Made by a program: the position numbers and the translations under genes. Shown here piece by piece: positions 18,727 to 28,403 of a stretch of DNA of 64,000 bases. The stretch's first letter is position 1. Every line of letters begins with the position of its first letter. A model generated the notes under the pieces. It saw only the letters and a program-made list of their open reading frames with translations. It did not search any database and was not told where the DNA came from. Source of the DNA: Streptomyces sp. QL37 (GTDB lineage: Bacteria > Actinomycetota > Actinomycetes > Streptomycetales > Streptomycetaceae). The stretch covers positions 5,523,472 through 5,587,471 of the forward strand of contig NZ_PTJS01000001.1 in NCBI RefSeq assembly GCF_002941025.1. Direction: 5' to 3'.

Positions 18727-19719
18727 GTGAGGATCTTCGGGAAGGTACGGCATCGGCCGTCCGCCTCTTGGCGGCAGGCCACGGACCGCGCGTTCACGCT
18801 GATCGGCGACGGCCGGTACGAGGACGCGGGGGCGCTGCTGACGCGCGCGGCGGACCTGGAGCCCTGGCTCTCCGAGTCCTGGTTCAATCTGGCGCTGCTG
18901 CACAAGTTCCGGCACGACTGGGAACAGGCGAGGGCCGCCGGCCTGCGCGCCGTCGCCCTGCTCGACCGGGAGTCCGGGGCCCCGGACTGGTGGAACGTCG
19001 GGATCGCCGCCACGGCGCTGCAGGACTGGCCGCTGGCACGCCGGGCCTGGCAGGCCTACGGGCTGCGGGTGCCGGGCAGCGGCCAGCACGGCGCGGCGGC
19101 CAACAGCGAGCCCACGGGCATGGAGCTGGGCAGCGCGGCGGTGCGTCTCTCGCCCGAGGGCGAGGCCGAGGTCGTCTGGGGCCGCAGGCTGGACCCCGCC
19201 CGGCTGGAGGTGCTGTCGATCCCCCTGCCGTCCTCGGGGCGGCGCTGGGGCGAGGTCGTCCTGCACGACGGGGTGCCGAACGGCGAGCGGGTCACGGCGG
19301 CCGGGCCGTCGTACCCGGTCTTCGACGAGATCGAGCTGTGGGCGCCCTCACCCGTACCCACCTGGGTGGTCCTCCTGGAGGCCGCCACCGAGGCCGACCG
19401 GGACGCGCTGGAGAAGCTCGCCTCGGACGCCGGATTCGCCGCCGAGGACTGGTCGTCATCCGTGCGGCTGCTCTGCCGCGCGTGTTCGGAGAGCCGGATG
19501 GAGAGCGACGAGGGGGACGGCGAGCACCTGGACCCGCACGACCACAGTGAGCCGGGCCACCCCGGGCCCCTCGGCCACCGCACCGCCGGTGACCTGTGGG
19601 TGCCGGAGCGTGAGTGCGGCATAGCGGCCCCGGCCGGGCTGGTGCGCGGTCTGCTGGACGGCTGGGTGGCGGACAGTCCGGACAGCCGCGAGTGGCGGGA
19701 TCTGGAAGAAGTCTGCTGA
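18727..19719 (+). CDS. Conserved TPR-containing hypothetical protein
   Basis: The 330-residue product starts at GTG 18727 (MRIFGKVRHR); an in-frame ATG at 18640 would add 29 less conserved-looking residues. Residues 15-115 contain about three TPR-like helical pairs (LIGDGRYEDAGALLTRAADLEPW, WFNLALL, WWNVGIAA). The rest is a mixed domain with a Cys pair (LLCRAC) and a His/Asp-rich stretch (HLDPHDHSEPGHPGPLGHR) that could bind metal. It lies 81 bases before def. I do not know its function; similar proteins occur beside def in other Streptomyces. Confidence 0.75.
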   Translation: MRIFGKVRHRPSASWRQATDRAFTLIGDGRYEDAGALLTRAADLEPWLSESWFNLALLHKFRHDWEQARAAGLRAVALLDRESGAPDWWNVGIAATALQDWPLARRAWQAYGLRVPGSGQHGAAANSEPTGMELGSAAVRLSPEGEAEVVWGRRLDPARLEVLSIPLPSSGRRWGEVVLHDGVPNGERVTAAGPSYPVFDEIELWAPSPVPTWVVLLEAATEADRDALEKLASDAGFAAEDWSSSVRLLCRACSESRMESDEGDGEHLDPHDHSEPGHPGPLGHRTAGDLWVPERECGIAAPAGLVRGLLDGWVADSPDSREWRDLEEVC

Positions 19720-19800
19720 TTCGTGCCCGTAGGCTGTACGGGCACCGATTCCGGTGCGGGTACTCACGGGTTCAGGGTTGCAGGAAGGCGAACGGCGGAC

Positions 19801-20439
19801 ATGTCGCAGCAGGAGACGGACGAGCAGACCGGTGTGGACGACGAGGGATTCCTCGTGGACACCGAGGACTGCGAGGCGCGCGAGGCGGCGCACCGAGAGC
19901 GCGGCACGTCCCGCCCCATCACGGTGGTCGGCAACCCGGTTCTGCACAAGGAGTGTGCCGACGTCACGGAGTTCGACGACGAGCTGGCGCGGCTGATCGA
20001 CGACATGTTCGCCAGCCAGCGGACCGCGCAGGGCGTGGGCCTCGCGGCGAACCAGATCGGCGTGGACCGCAAGGTCTTCGTCTACGACTGCCCGGACGAC
20101 GACGGCGTCCGCCACGTCGGCGCGATCTGCAACCCGGTGCTGGAGGACCTGGCGCCGGAGCTGCGCAACCTCGACGACTCCAGCGAGGGCTGCCTCTCCG
20201 TGCCCACGGCGTACGCCGCGCTCGCGCGCCCCGACTACGCGGTCGTGCGCGGTCAGGACGCCCAGGGCAACGCGGTGAAGGTCCGGGGGAGCGGCTACTT
20301 CGCGCGCTGCCTCCAGCACGAGACGGACCACCTGTACGGCTACCTCTACATCGACCGGCTCTCGAAGCGTGATCGCAAGGCGGCGCTGAAGGAGATGGCC
20401 GAGGGCACCCCGCGCTACGAGGTCGTCCCCAACGACTGA
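19801..20439 (+). CDS. def: Peptide deformylase
   Basis: This 212-residue enzyme removes the formyl group from nascent proteins. All three motifs are present: [10 protein letters not shown] near residue 80, EGCLS near 135 with the metal-binding Cys, and QHETDHL near 178 with both histidines and the catalytic Glu. It has a roughly 35-residue acidic N-terminal extension. The ATG at 19801 was chosen as the first Met after a GGAAGG site; the frame is open further upstream. A strong hairpin follows the stop. Confidence 0.93.
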   Translation: MSQQETDEQTGVDDEGFLVDTEDCEAREAAHRERGTSRPITVVGNPVLHKECADVTEFDDELARLIDDMFASQRTAQGVGLAANQIGVDRKVFVYDCPDDDGVRHVGAICNPVLEDLAPELRNLDDSSEGCLSVPTAYAALARPDYAVVRGQDAQGNAVKVRGSGYFARCLQHETDHLYGYLYIDRLSKRDRKAALKEMAEGTPRYEVVPND

Positions 20440-20456
20440 CTCACCCTTCCGGTCAC

Positions 20457-20494
20457 GGAGGAGGGCCCCGCCGCCGCAGGCTGGGCCCTCCTCC
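20457..20494 (+). terminator. def terminator
   Basis: A 12-bp perfect stem, GGAGGAGGGCCC (20457-20468) with its complement (20483-20494). Confidence 0.8.
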
Positions 20495-20628
20495 GCGTCC
20501 GGGGGTGCGGACGGACGGAAGGGCTTCGTCAACCAGCGTTCTCCGTCGCGTAGTTGACGCGCGTCGACCCGTCCGCCAGGCTCGTCCCCACGCCACACCT
20601 CTCCACCCCACCGTGCAGGGAGACCCCC

Positions 20629-21366
20629 ATGCTCAGACGTACCGCACATCTGCTTCTCGGCCTTGTCATGACCATGGCCTTCGCCATCGGCGGTGCCGTC
20701 CTCACCGCGGGCACCGCGCAGGCCGACGGCTGTTTCACCTGGACCCGCACCCTGTCCTCCGGCGCCACGGGCAACGACGTCACCCAGCTCCAGATCCGGG
20801 TGGCCGGCTACCCGGGGTACAACTCCGTGCTGGCCGTCGACGGCTCCTACGGCCCCGCCACCAAGGCCGCGGTCCAGCGCTTCCAGTCCGCGTACGGCCT
20901 CGCCGCCGACGGCATCGCCGGGCCGGCCACGCAGGCGAAGCTCTACGCGCTCCAGGACGACGACTGCACCCCCGTCAACTTCACCTATCCCGAGCTCAAC
21001 ACGTGCAACAGCACCTGGGCGGGCGGTGCGGTCGCCGCGGGTACGGCCAAGGCCAACGCCCTGAGCAGCATGTGGAAGCTCCAGGCCCTTCGGCACGCAC
21101 TGGGCGACCAGCCCCTCCGGGTCACCAGCGGCTTCCGTTCCACGTCCTGCAACTCGGCGGTCGGCGGAGCCACGAACAGCCGCCATCTCTACGGTGACGC
21201 CGTCGACCTCGGCGCCGGGCCGCACTCCTTGTGCACCATCGCCAAGCAGGCCCGCAACCACGGCTTCCGGGGGATTCTGGGCCCGGGCTACGCCGGCCAC
21301 AGCGACCACATCCACGTGAACCAGGGGCCGAACCACTTCTGGTCCGCCTCGCAGTGCGGCATCTGA
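20629..21366 (+). CDS. Secreted zinc D-Ala-D-Ala carboxypeptidase (M15) with peptidoglycan-binding domain
   Basis: The 245-residue precursor has a Sec signal peptide of about 32 residues ending TAQA. A PG_binding_1 domain follows at about 35-105 (VDGSYGPATKAAVQRFQSAYGL), then an M15 peptidase domain. The zinc ligands are in SRHLYGDAVDLG (His, Asp) and HSDHIHVN (His), with several Cys likely in disulfides. It resembles the exported DD-carboxypeptidase of Streptomyces albus G and should trim peptidoglycan stem peptides outside the cell. GGGAG lies upstream of the ATG at 20629. Confidence 0.88.
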   Translation: MLRRTAHLLLGLVMTMAFAIGGAVLTAGTAQADGCFTWTRTLSSGATGNDVTQLQIRVAGYPGYNSVLAVDGSYGPATKAAVQRFQSAYGLAADGIAGPATQAKLYALQDDDCTPVNFTYPELNTCNSTWAGGAVAAGTAKANALSSMWKLQALRHALGDQPLRVTSGFRSTSCNSAVGGATNSRHLYGDAVDLGAGPHSLCTIAKQARNHGFRGILGPGYAGHSDHIHVNQGPNHFWSASQCGI

Positions 21367-21398
21367 GCGCACGCACGCGGTGACCGCACCTCGCGCGG

Positions 21399-21435
21399 GG
21401 AGCCCCGTCCGGGACACACATCCGGACGGGGCTCC
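21399..21435. terminator. Bidirectional terminator
   Basis: A 14-bp perfect stem, GGAGCCCCGTCCGG (21399-21412) with its complement (21422-21435), lies between the convergent ends of the carboxypeptidase and hexosaminidase genes. Confidence 0.8.
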
Positions 21436-21458
21436 GTCGTGACGGGGGAGCGGGGACG

Positions 21459-23375
21459 TCAGGCGGTACGGGCCCGCAAGGGGGTCCCTCGCACCGTCTG
21501 GACGGCGGCGCCGTCGGACGTCCGCTCCGTGAGCCTCAGCTGCGAGACGGCGTTACGCAGGATCAGTGATCCCGCCGCGGGGTCCAGCTGCCAGCGCTGG
21601 GTGCGCGCGGCCGCCGAGCAGGTCCCGAGCGAGAGCTCCGCACCCACCTCCAGCGGCGCGCCCAGGTACTTCTTGCCGCGCGTGGCGTCCAGGCACAGGC
21701 CGCTCGCCGTGGACCGGACCGTGTAGTAGCCGTCGTCGGTCGCCGTCAGCGTCCAGGTGGCGTCGCCGCCCCCGGCCAGCCCGACTCCGGCGTCCGGCGC
21801 CGGGGCCAGTGACTTCCGGCCCGCGGTCAGCCGGTAGGTACCGTCGGGGAGCGGGGTGCGGTCCGTGTTCGACCAGCCGGGGGCGTGGCCCGCCTTCCGC
21901 GCCAGGGCTTCGAAACCGGCATACGTCTCGCTGGGCTTCGGGCCGCCCCAGGTGGCCTGGGCGATGAAGCGCAACGGCATGAAGGTCTTCTCCTCGACCT
22001 CGTTCTCCGTCTCGGCCGACGCGGTGTCCGGCCACAGGCTGATCTTGGCGCCGGTGAGGTTGTCGGCGCCGGCGGCCAGCGTCTCCCCCTCGAAGCGCAG
22101 CGGCGTCCAGTCGCTCTCGTACAGCTTCTGGGTCTGCGTGGTGTACCCGCCGCGCACCAGGTACAGCGCGTAGGCCGAGTTCATGACCGGGCGGCCCTCG
22201 GCGAGCAGGGCCGACGGCTGCTGGACGGCGCCGCCGCCGAGCCAGTGCTCGACGGTGACGTCACGGTCCAGCGGGACGACGGTGTTCCAGCCCAGCAGTC
22301 CGTCGTTCCAGATGCGCAGGGACCGGCCGTCGGCCTTCACATGTGCGTTGACCTGGTTGATGAAGTCGACGAACAGGTCGTCCGGGGTGGCGGCCGCACC
22401 GAACTTCGCGACCGCCGCGGACCCGAGCTGCGGATAGTCGGGGTAGGAGGAGCCGAGCATGTACTCGTCCGCGCCCATGTGCCAGACGTCGCCGCCCCAC
22501 ACGTCGAGCGCCTCGTCGACCAGCGAGGTGTAGTACTCCAGAGCCTCGGGCCGGGAGATGTCGAGCCTGGGCGGGGAGGCGGCCCCGGAGCTGTCGTGGA
22601 GCTGGAGCTCCGGGTGGTTCTCCAGATAGGTGTCCATGTGGCCCGGGGAGTTGATCTCCGGGACCAGCTCGATGTGGTACTTCTTCGCCATCGCGACCAG
22701 GGTGCGGACCTGGTCCTTGGTGTAGTAGCCCCAGAACGCCGACTCCGGGTCGACGTCGCTCCTGACCTTGGCCTCGATCCACAGCTGGTTGAGCTTCTGG
22801 GACGCCATGTCCTTCATCAGCCGCTCGAACCACGGGATGGAGACGTTGATGTAGCAGGCGCAGACACCGACCCCGCGCTCCCGGTAGGCGGGCACGTCGG
22901 TCGCCGAGCCCCGGGTGGCGCGGCCGTCGTCGTTGAGCAGCTGGAGGACCGTCCGGGTTCCGTAGAACACACCGGTCGAGGTCGCGCCCGTGACGGTGAC
23001 CCGGTCGCCCACCACCAGCCGGTAGCCCTCCGGGCCAAGTTCGTCCTTCAGGGACGGATCCTGGCGGAGGACGATGTCGCCGCGGCGGCCCGCACCGGCG
23101 GCGACCGGTGGCCGCGCCGTCAGCTCACCCGCGAAACGGCGGGCGTCGGCGGCCGTGCGGGCGTCGGTTCTGCCCTGCGTGACGATCCGGGCCCGGTCCG
23201 TGAGGGTGAACTCCCCCTCGCCGCCCTGCCAGCCACGCAGGGTGGGCAGCACCTGGGGCGGAGGGGCGGCGGCCGGGCCCTCCTCGGCCACCGCGCTCTG
23301 CCAGGGCAGCAGTGCGGCGACGAGCGCGGCCACCACCGCCACGGCGGTCCTGCGTCCTGCCTTGTGTATGTCCAT
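21459..23375 (-). CDS. Secreted beta-N-acetylhexosaminidase (GH20) with ricin-type lectin domain
   Basis: The 638-residue precursor has a signal peptide (about 31 residues, ending AVA). A GH20b-like N-terminal domain leads into the GH20 barrel, with the catalytic Asp-Glu pair in WHMGADEYM and the substrate segment LVPEINSPGHM. The C-terminal 130 residues look like a ricin-type beta-trefoil (GLCLDATRG, QRWQLDPAAGSLILRN), likely binding glycans. It would release N-acetylglucosamine from chitin fragments or glycoconjugates outside the cell, feeding the Das system encoded 9 kb away. The ATG at 23375 is preferred over 23387. No dre operator was found upstream. Confidence 0.88.
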   Translation of the reverse strand: MDIHKAGRRTAVAVVAALVAALLPWQSAVAEEGPAAAPPPQVLPTLRGWQGGEGEFTLTDRARIVTQGRTDARTAADARRFAGELTARPPVAAGAGRRGDIVLRQDPSLKDELGPEGYRLVVGDRVTVTGATSTGVFYGTRTVLQLLNDDGRATRGSATDVPAYRERGVGVCACYINVSIPWFERLMKDMASQKLNQLWIEAKVRSDVDPESAFWGYYTKDQVRTLVAMAKKYHIELVPEINSPGHMDTYLENHPELQLHDSSGAASPPRLDISRPEALEYYTSLVDEALDVWGGDVWHMGADEYMLGSSYPDYPQLGSAAVAKFGAAATPDDLFVDFINQVNAHVKADGRSLRIWNDGLLGWNTVVPLDRDVTVEHWLGGGAVQQPSALLAEGRPVMNSAYALYLVRGGYTTQTQKLYESDWTPLRFEGETLAAGADNLTGAKISLWPDTASAETENEVEEKTFMPLRFIAQATWGGPKPSETYAGFEALARKAGHAPGWSNTDRTPLPDGTYRLTAGRKSLAPAPDAGVGLAGGGDATWTLTATDDGYYTVRSTASGLCLDATRGKKYLGAPLEVGAELSLGTCSAAARTQRWQLDPAAGSLILRNAVSQLRLTERTSDGAAVQTVRGTPLRARTA

Positions 23376-23466
23376 GCCACAGACCATCGTCCGCCGCCCG
23401 GGGGCAGTCCATGGACGGGCCGGGGCGGTGCTTGGACAATCGGCCGGACGCGGGATCGCGTACGCG

Positions 23467-24441
23467 TCAGGCGACTTCCGGCACCAGGGTCGGACCGCGG
23501 AAGGTGCGGCGGTAGGCGTTGGGGGTGGTGCCCAGCGAACGTACGAACTGATGGCGCAGCGCCGCCGCGTTCCCGAATCCGGTCCGGCCCGCGATCATGT
23601 CCATGGTCTCGTCCGAGGTCTCCAGCAGGTGCTGCGCCAGCAGCACGCGCTGCCGGAGCAGCCAGCGGTACGGCGTCGTGCCGGTCTCCTGCTGGAAGCG
23701 GCGGGCGAAGGTCCGCGGTGACATGTGGGTCTGGGCGGCCAGCTGTTCGACGGTCATCTCCTGGTCGAGGTGGCGCTCCATCCAGGCGAGCGTCTCGCCG
23801 ACCGTGTCGCACCGGGTGCGGGGGAGCGGACGCTTGATGTACTGCGCCTGGCCGCCGTCCCGGTGCGGGGGGACCACCATGCGGCGCGCCAGGGCGTTCG
23901 CGACGGCCGGGCCGTGTGCCTGGCGAACCAGGTGCAGTGCGGCGTCGATGCCCGCGGCCGTGCCCGCCGAGGTGATGACCGGCCCCGCGTCCACGTAGAG
24001 CACGTCCGGCTCCACGCACGCCTTCGGGAAGCGGCGGGCCAGTTCGTCGGAGTGCCGCCAGTGCGTGGTGCAGCGGCGGCCGTCGAGCAGCCCGGCGGCG
24101 CCGAGGACGAAGGCGCCGGAGCAGACGCTCAGCACCCGGGCGCCACGCTCCACGGCCCGGCGCAGGGCGTCGAGGACCTCCTCGGGGTATTCCCGGTCGA
24201 TGAAGTGGCCCCCGGCGGGGACGGCGATGAGGTCGGCCTCCTCCAGGCGCTCCGGTCCGTGCGGGATGCCGAGGGTGAACCCGGCGTGGGTCCGCAGGAC
24301 CGGGCCTTCCGCGGACACGACGGCGAAGTCGTGCACAGGGAGCCCGTCCTCGGAGCGGTCGAGGCCGAACACCTCGCACAGGACGCCGAGTTCGAAGGGG
24401 TGGACCTCGTCCATCAGCAGGACGGCGACATTGTTCAGCAT
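23467..24441 (-). CDS. nrdS: AraC-family regulator with DJ-1/PfpI-like domain, NrdS type
   Basis: This 324-residue protein fuses an N-terminal GATase1/DJ-1-like domain (residues 1-185, with VCSGAFVLGAAGLLDGR at the nucleophile-elbow position) to two AraC helix-turn-helix motifs (about 225-320, VEQLAAQTHMSPRTFARRFQQETG and MIAGRTGFGNAAALRHQF). In S. coelicolor the gene in this position is nrdS, third gene of the nrdABS operon. Here 290 bp separate it from nrdB and a small opposing gene lies in the gap, so cotranscription is less certain. The start is the ATG at 24441. Confidence 0.82.
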   Translation of the reverse strand: MLNNVAVLLMDEVHPFELGVLCEVFGLDRSEDGLPVHDFAVVSAEGPVLRTHAGFTLGIPHGPERLEEADLIAVPAGGHFIDREYPEEVLDALRRAVERGARVLSVCSGAFVLGAAGLLDGRRCTTHWRHSDELARRFPKACVEPDVLYVDAGPVITSAGTAAGIDAALHLVRQAHGPAVANALARRMVVPPHRDGGQAQYIKRPLPRTRCDTVGETLAWMERHLDQEMTVEQLAAQTHMSPRTFARRFQQETGTTPYRWLLRQRVLLAQHLLETSDETMDMIAGRTGFGNAAALRHQFVRSLGTTPNAYRRTFRGPTLVPEVA

Positions 24442-24522
24442 GACGGCAGTGTGGCAGCAATTCGATGGTGTGTGACAGTCCTGCCACTGACCGGATCCTG
24501 GCGCACGGACGACAGTAGAGCC

Positions 24523-24735
24523 ATGAACACATTCCTGAGCTACCTGGCCGTAGCCGTACTTTTCGCCCTCGTCCTGCTGCCCGCCCTCGTCGGCTTCGCA
24601 CGGGAGCGCCGGATCGACCGCGAACTGAGGGACGCGCAACGGGGCCGGGCGGACGCACCCCCGGAAACGGCAGGCGCCGCGCGGCCGCTCACGGCCACGC
24701 GGCGCCCGTACATCAGGTCCTGGGCACGGATCTAG
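24523..24735 (+). CDS. Small single-pass membrane protein
   Basis: The 70-residue product has one strong hydrophobic helix (residues 4-26, LSYLAVAVLFALVLLPALVGF) followed by a basic cytoplasmic-type tail rich in Arg. It diverges from nrdS, with 81 bp between starts, and its stop overlaps the end of nrdB by four bases. The ribosome site is weak, and I do not recognise a family. GC3 is high. It could be spurious, but the membrane helix and ATG argue for a real gene. Confidence 0.5.
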   Translation: MNTFLSYLAVAVLFALVLLPALVGFARERRIDRELRDAQRGRADAPPETAGAARPLTATRRPYIRSWARI

Positions 24736-25748
24736 AAGTCGTCGTCGAAGCCGACGGACCCCTCCACCGCCACCTGGTACGCGGAGGGGCGCCGCTCGAA
24801 GAAGTTCGTCAGCTCCTGCACCCCCTGGAGCTCCATGAACGAGAAGGGGTTCTCGGAACCGTAGAGCGCGGGGAAACCGAGCCGGGTGAGCCGCTGGTCG
24901 GCGACGCACTCCAGGTACTGGCGCATCGACTCGGTGTTCATCCCCGGCAGGCCCTCGCCGCACAGGTCGCGGCCGAACTGCAACTCCGCCTCGACGGCCT
25001 CCCGCAGCATGTCGGTGACCTGCTGCTGGAGCTCGTCGTCGAAGAGGTCCGGCTCCTCCTTGCGGACGGTGTCCACGACCTCGAAGGCGAAGTTCATGTG
25101 CATCGTCTCGTCACGGAACACCCAGTTGGTGCCCGTGGCGAGACCGTGCAGCAGACCGCGCGAGCGGAACCAGTAGACGTACGCGAACGCGCCGTAGAAG
25201 AACAGCCCCTCGATGCACGCGGCGAAGCAGATCAGGTTGAGCAGGAAGCGCCGGCGGTCCGCCTTCGTCTCCAGCCGCTCGATCTTCTCGACCGAGTCCA
25301 TCCACCGGAAGCAGAACTGCGCCTTCTCACGGATCGAGGGGATCTCCTCGACCGCGTCGAAGGCCGCCGCGCGGTCGTCCGGGTCGGGCAGATAGGTGTC
25401 GAGCAGCGTCAGATAGAACTGGACGTGCACGGCCTCCTCGAACAGCTGACGCGACAGGTAGAGCCGCGCCTCGGGCGAGTTGATGTGCTTGTAGAGCGTC
25501 AGCACCAGGTTGTTGGAGACGATCGAGTCACCCGTCGCGAAGAACGCGACCAGCCGGCCGATCATGTGCTGCTCACCGGGTGAGAGCTTGGCGAGGTCGG
25601 CGACGTCGGAGTGCAGGTCGACCTCCTCCACCGTCCAGGTGTTCTTGATCGCGTCCCGGTAGCGCTCGTAGAAGTCCGGGTAGCGCATGGGGCGCAGGGT
25701 CAGTTCGAAGCCCGGGTCGAGCAGGTTCTTGTTCTCGGACGTGGTCAT
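24732..25748 (-). CDS. nrdB: Class Ia ribonucleotide reductase small subunit
   Basis: The 338-residue protein holds the diiron centre and tyrosyl radical needed by NrdA. Metal-ligand motifs are visible: RQLFEEAVHVQFY near residue 105 (ExxH) and RDETMHMNFAFE near 195 (ExxH). The C-terminal tail ends with an acidic-aromatic sequence (FDDDF), typical of the peptide that docks on NrdA. The start overlaps the nrdA stop (TAATG). Confidence 0.94.
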   Translation of the reverse strand: MTTSENKNLLDPGFELTLRPMRYPDFYERYRDAIKNTWTVEEVDLHSDVADLAKLSPGEQHMIGRLVAFFATGDSIVSNNLVLTLYKHINSPEARLYLSRQLFEEAVHVQFYLTLLDTYLPDPDDRAAAFDAVEEIPSIREKAQFCFRWMDSVEKIERLETKADRRRFLLNLICFAACIEGLFFYGAFAYVYWFRSRGLLHGLATGTNWVFRDETMHMNFAFEVVDTVRKEEPDLFDDELQQQVTDMLREAVEAELQFGRDLCGEGLPGMNTESMRQYLECVADQRLTRLGFPALYGSENPFSFMELQGVQELTNFFERRPSAYQVAVEGSVGFDDDF

Positions 25749-28144
25749 TACTGGCAGGCCTCGCAGGACTCGGGGTTTTCGAGGGAGCAGGCGATCGCGT
25801 CCGCGTCGGGAGCCGTCGCCTGCTGTACGGGAATGGGCGCGGCGGCGGCGGCCTTGCCGGACGCCGCGCGGGCGATCCGGGTCGCCGGGCGCGACCGCAG
25901 GTAGTAGGTCGTCTTCAGCCCCTGCTTCCAGGCGTACGCGTACATCGAGGAGAGCTTGCCGATCGTCGGCGTCTCCAGGAACAGGTTGAGCGACTGGCTC
26001 TGGTCGAGGAACGGCGTACGGGCCGCAGCCATGTCGATCAGGCCGCGCTGCGGGATCTCCCACGCCGTGCGGTACAGCGCGCGCACGTCCTCGGGGATCC
26101 AGGCGAAGCCCTGCACGGAGCCGCTCGCCTCGCGCAGCGCCTCCCGGGTCCGCGCGTCCCAGACGCCGAGCCTCTTCAGCTCGTCGACCAGGTAGGCGTT
26201 GACCTGGAGGAACTCCCCGCTGAGCGTCTCGCGCTTGAAGAGGTTGGAGACCTGCGGCTCGATGCACTCGTACACCCCGGCGATCGAGGCGATCGTGGCC
26301 GTCGGCGCGATGGCGAGCAGCAGCGAGTTGCGCATGCCGGTCTTCGCGATCCGGGCGCGCAGCGCGTCCCAGCGCTCCGGCCAGTTCAGCTCGGTGTCGT
26401 AGTGGTCGGGGTGCAGCACGCCACGGGCGGCACGGGTCTCGGACCAGGCGGGGAGCGGCCCCGACCGCTCGGCCAGGTCGCAGGAGGACTCGTACGCGGC
26501 GAGCATGATCCGCTCGGAGATCTTCGTGGACAGCGCGCGGGCCTCGGGGGAGTCGAAGGGCAGTCGCAGCTGGAAGAAGACGTCCTGGAGGCCCATCGCG
26601 CCCAGGCCCACCGGGCGCCAGCGGGCGTTGGAGCGGCCGGCCTGCTCGGTCGGGTAGAAGTTGATGTCCACCACGCGGTCGAGGAAGGTCACCGCCGTGC
26701 GGACGGTGGCGTCCAGCCGCTCCCAGTCGATGGTGCCGTCGGCGACGAACGCGCCCAGGTTGACCGACCCGAGGTTGCAGACGGCCGTCTCGCCGTCGTC
26801 GGTGACTTCGAGGATCTCCGTGCACAGATTCGAGGAGTGCACGACACGGCCTGGCTCGGCCGTCTGGTTCGCCGTGCGGTTGGAGGCGTCCTTGAACGTC
26901 ATCCAGCCCTGCCCGGTCTGGGCGAGGGTCCGCATCATCCTGCCGTACAGCTCACGGGCCGGCAGCGTCTTGCGGGCCAGCCCCTTGGCCTCGGCCGCGC
27001 GGTAGGCCGCGTCGAACTCGTCGCCCCACAGGTCCACGAGTTCGGGGGCGTCGGCCGGGGAGAACAGCGACCACTCCGTGTCCGCGTCGACGCGGCGCAT
27101 GAACTCGTCGGGGATCCAGTGCGCCAGGTTGAGGTTGTGCGTACGCCGCTGGTCCTCGCCCGTGTTGTCGCGCAGCTCCAGGAACTCCTCGATGTCCGCG
27201 TGCCACGTCTCCAGGTAGACGGCCGCGGCGCCCTTGCGCCGGCCGCCCTGGTTCACCGCGGCGACCGAGGCGTCGAGCGTCTTCAGGAACGGCACGATGC
27301 CGTTGGAGTGCCCGTTCGTCCCGCGGATGAGCGAACCCCGGGCGCGGATGCGGGAGTACGAGAGCCCGATGCCGCCCGCGTGCTTGGAGAGGCGCGCCAC
27401 CTGGTGGTAGCGGTCGTAGATCGAGTCCAGCTCGTCCAGCGGCGAGTCCAGCAGGTAGCAGGACGACATCTGGGGGTGGCGGGTGCCGGAGTTGAAGAGG
27501 GTGGGGGAGGAGGGCAGATAGTCGAGCCGGTTCATCAGGCCGTACAGCGCGGCCACTTCCTCCAGAGCCCGCTCGGAGGTGTCCTCGGCGAGGCCGGCGG
27601 CGACGCGCAGCATGAAGTGCTGCGGGGTCTCGACGACGTCGCGGGTGAGCGGGTGGCGCAGCAGGTACCGGCTGTGCAGCGTCCGAAGCCCGAAGTAGCC
27701 GAAGCGGTCGTCGGCGCCGTCGGCGAGCGCCTGGTCGACCAGCGCGTCGAGGGCGGCGGCGTGCAGCGTGACGAACTCGGCCGTACGGTCCGCGATCAGG
27801 CCCTCGCGATGTCCGACGGCGACCGACGCGGAGAAGGAGACGGCGCCCTGGCCGACGGCCTCGTCCGCGATGGCCCGGGTGAGGAGCCGGGCGGCGAGCC
27901 GGGAGTAGGCGGGGTCCTCGGAGATCAGGCCGGCGGCGGCCTCGGTGGCCAGCGAGCGCAGCTCGGCCTCGTCCGACCTGGCGTTGCGGCCGCGCAGTGC
28001 GGCGGCGGCCACCCGTCCGGGATCGGTGTCGGGCAGATCGGCGGTGAGGCCGGTCAGGGTCCGCAGCAGTGCGGTCCCGGGCGCGTCGGTCGTGCGGCCT
28101 TCGGATTCCGTGACTGAAGCCGGGTCGGCTGGCGCGATGGTCAC
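25748..28144 (-). CDS. nrdA: Class Ia ribonucleotide reductase large subunit
   Basis: This 798-residue catalytic subunit makes deoxyribonucleotides aerobically. Active-site cysteines are seen in SSCYLL, NLCTEI and ECIEP, with the redox-relay pair at the extreme C-terminus (ESCEACQ). An ATP-cone-like N-terminal region precedes the catalytic barrel. The GTG at 28144 has GAGGGA eight bases upstream. The 5' leader contains a cobalamin riboswitch. The known logic in Streptomyces is that B12 switches off this enzyme when the B12-dependent class II enzyme can work. Confidence 0.94.
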   Translation of the reverse strand: MTIAPADPASVTESEGRTTDAPGTALLRTLTGLTADLPDTDPGRVAAAALRGRNARSDEAELRSLATEAAAGLISEDPAYSRLAARLLTRAIADEAVGQGAVSFSASVAVGHREGLIADRTAEFVTLHAAALDALVDQALADGADDRFGYFGLRTLHSRYLLRHPLTRDVVETPQHFMLRVAAGLAEDTSERALEEVAALYGLMNRLDYLPSSPTLFNSGTRHPQMSSCYLLDSPLDELDSIYDRYHQVARLSKHAGGIGLSYSRIRARGSLIRGTNGHSNGIVPFLKTLDASVAAVNQGGRRKGAAAVYLETWHADIEEFLELRDNTGEDQRRTHNLNLAHWIPDEFMRRVDADTEWSLFSPADAPELVDLWGDEFDAAYRAAEAKGLARKTLPARELYGRMMRTLAQTGQGWMTFKDASNRTANQTAEPGRVVHSSNLCTEILEVTDDGETAVCNLGSVNLGAFVADGTIDWERLDATVRTAVTFLDRVVDINFYPTEQAGRSNARWRPVGLGAMGLQDVFFQLRLPFDSPEARALSTKISERIMLAAYESSCDLAERSGPLPAWSETRAARGVLHPDHYDTELNWPERWDALRARIAKTGMRNSLLLAIAPTATIASIAGVYECIEPQVSNLFKRETLSGEFLQVNAYLVDELKRLGVWDARTREALREASGSVQGFAWIPEDVRALYRTAWEIPQRGLIDMAAARTPFLDQSQSLNLFLETPTIGKLSSMYAYAWKQGLKTTYYLRSRPATRIARAASGKAAAAAPIPVQQATAPDADAIACSLENPESCEACQ

Positions 28145-28289
28145 TGGGGCTATCCCTCGCTCGGCTCGGGGCCTGCGGGAGCGGGGCAGCCGGGCACGGC
28201 GGCGCCCGGGGAAGGGCAGCACGGCGCGCGGCGTCCACCGGCCCTCCGCGGGGCCCGGACGTATCGGCGCCCGGTTCGGTCGAGCCGGG

Positions 28290-28403
28290 CGCACTGTCGA
28301 CAGGTCTTCGGACTTCGGGGTGCGCGAAACACACCGATCACACCGTTGCGGGACAGTTCCGGATTCTCACCGGATTCCCCTGCGGCGACAGCGAGGTCGA
28401 GCA
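28290..28403 (-). promoter_or_regulatory. Cobalamin (B12) riboswitch of nrdAB
   Basis: On the minus strand the conserved core is complete: GGGAATCCGGTGAGAATCC, then GGAACTGTCCCGCAACGG (28343-28380), and downstream AGTCCGAAGACCTG (28301-28314). A terminal stem involves CTGTCGACAG (28294-28303). Between it and the GTG lie about 150 GC-rich bases able to form expression-platform hairpins. A riboswitch on nrdABS is established for S. coelicolor. Confidence 0.93.
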
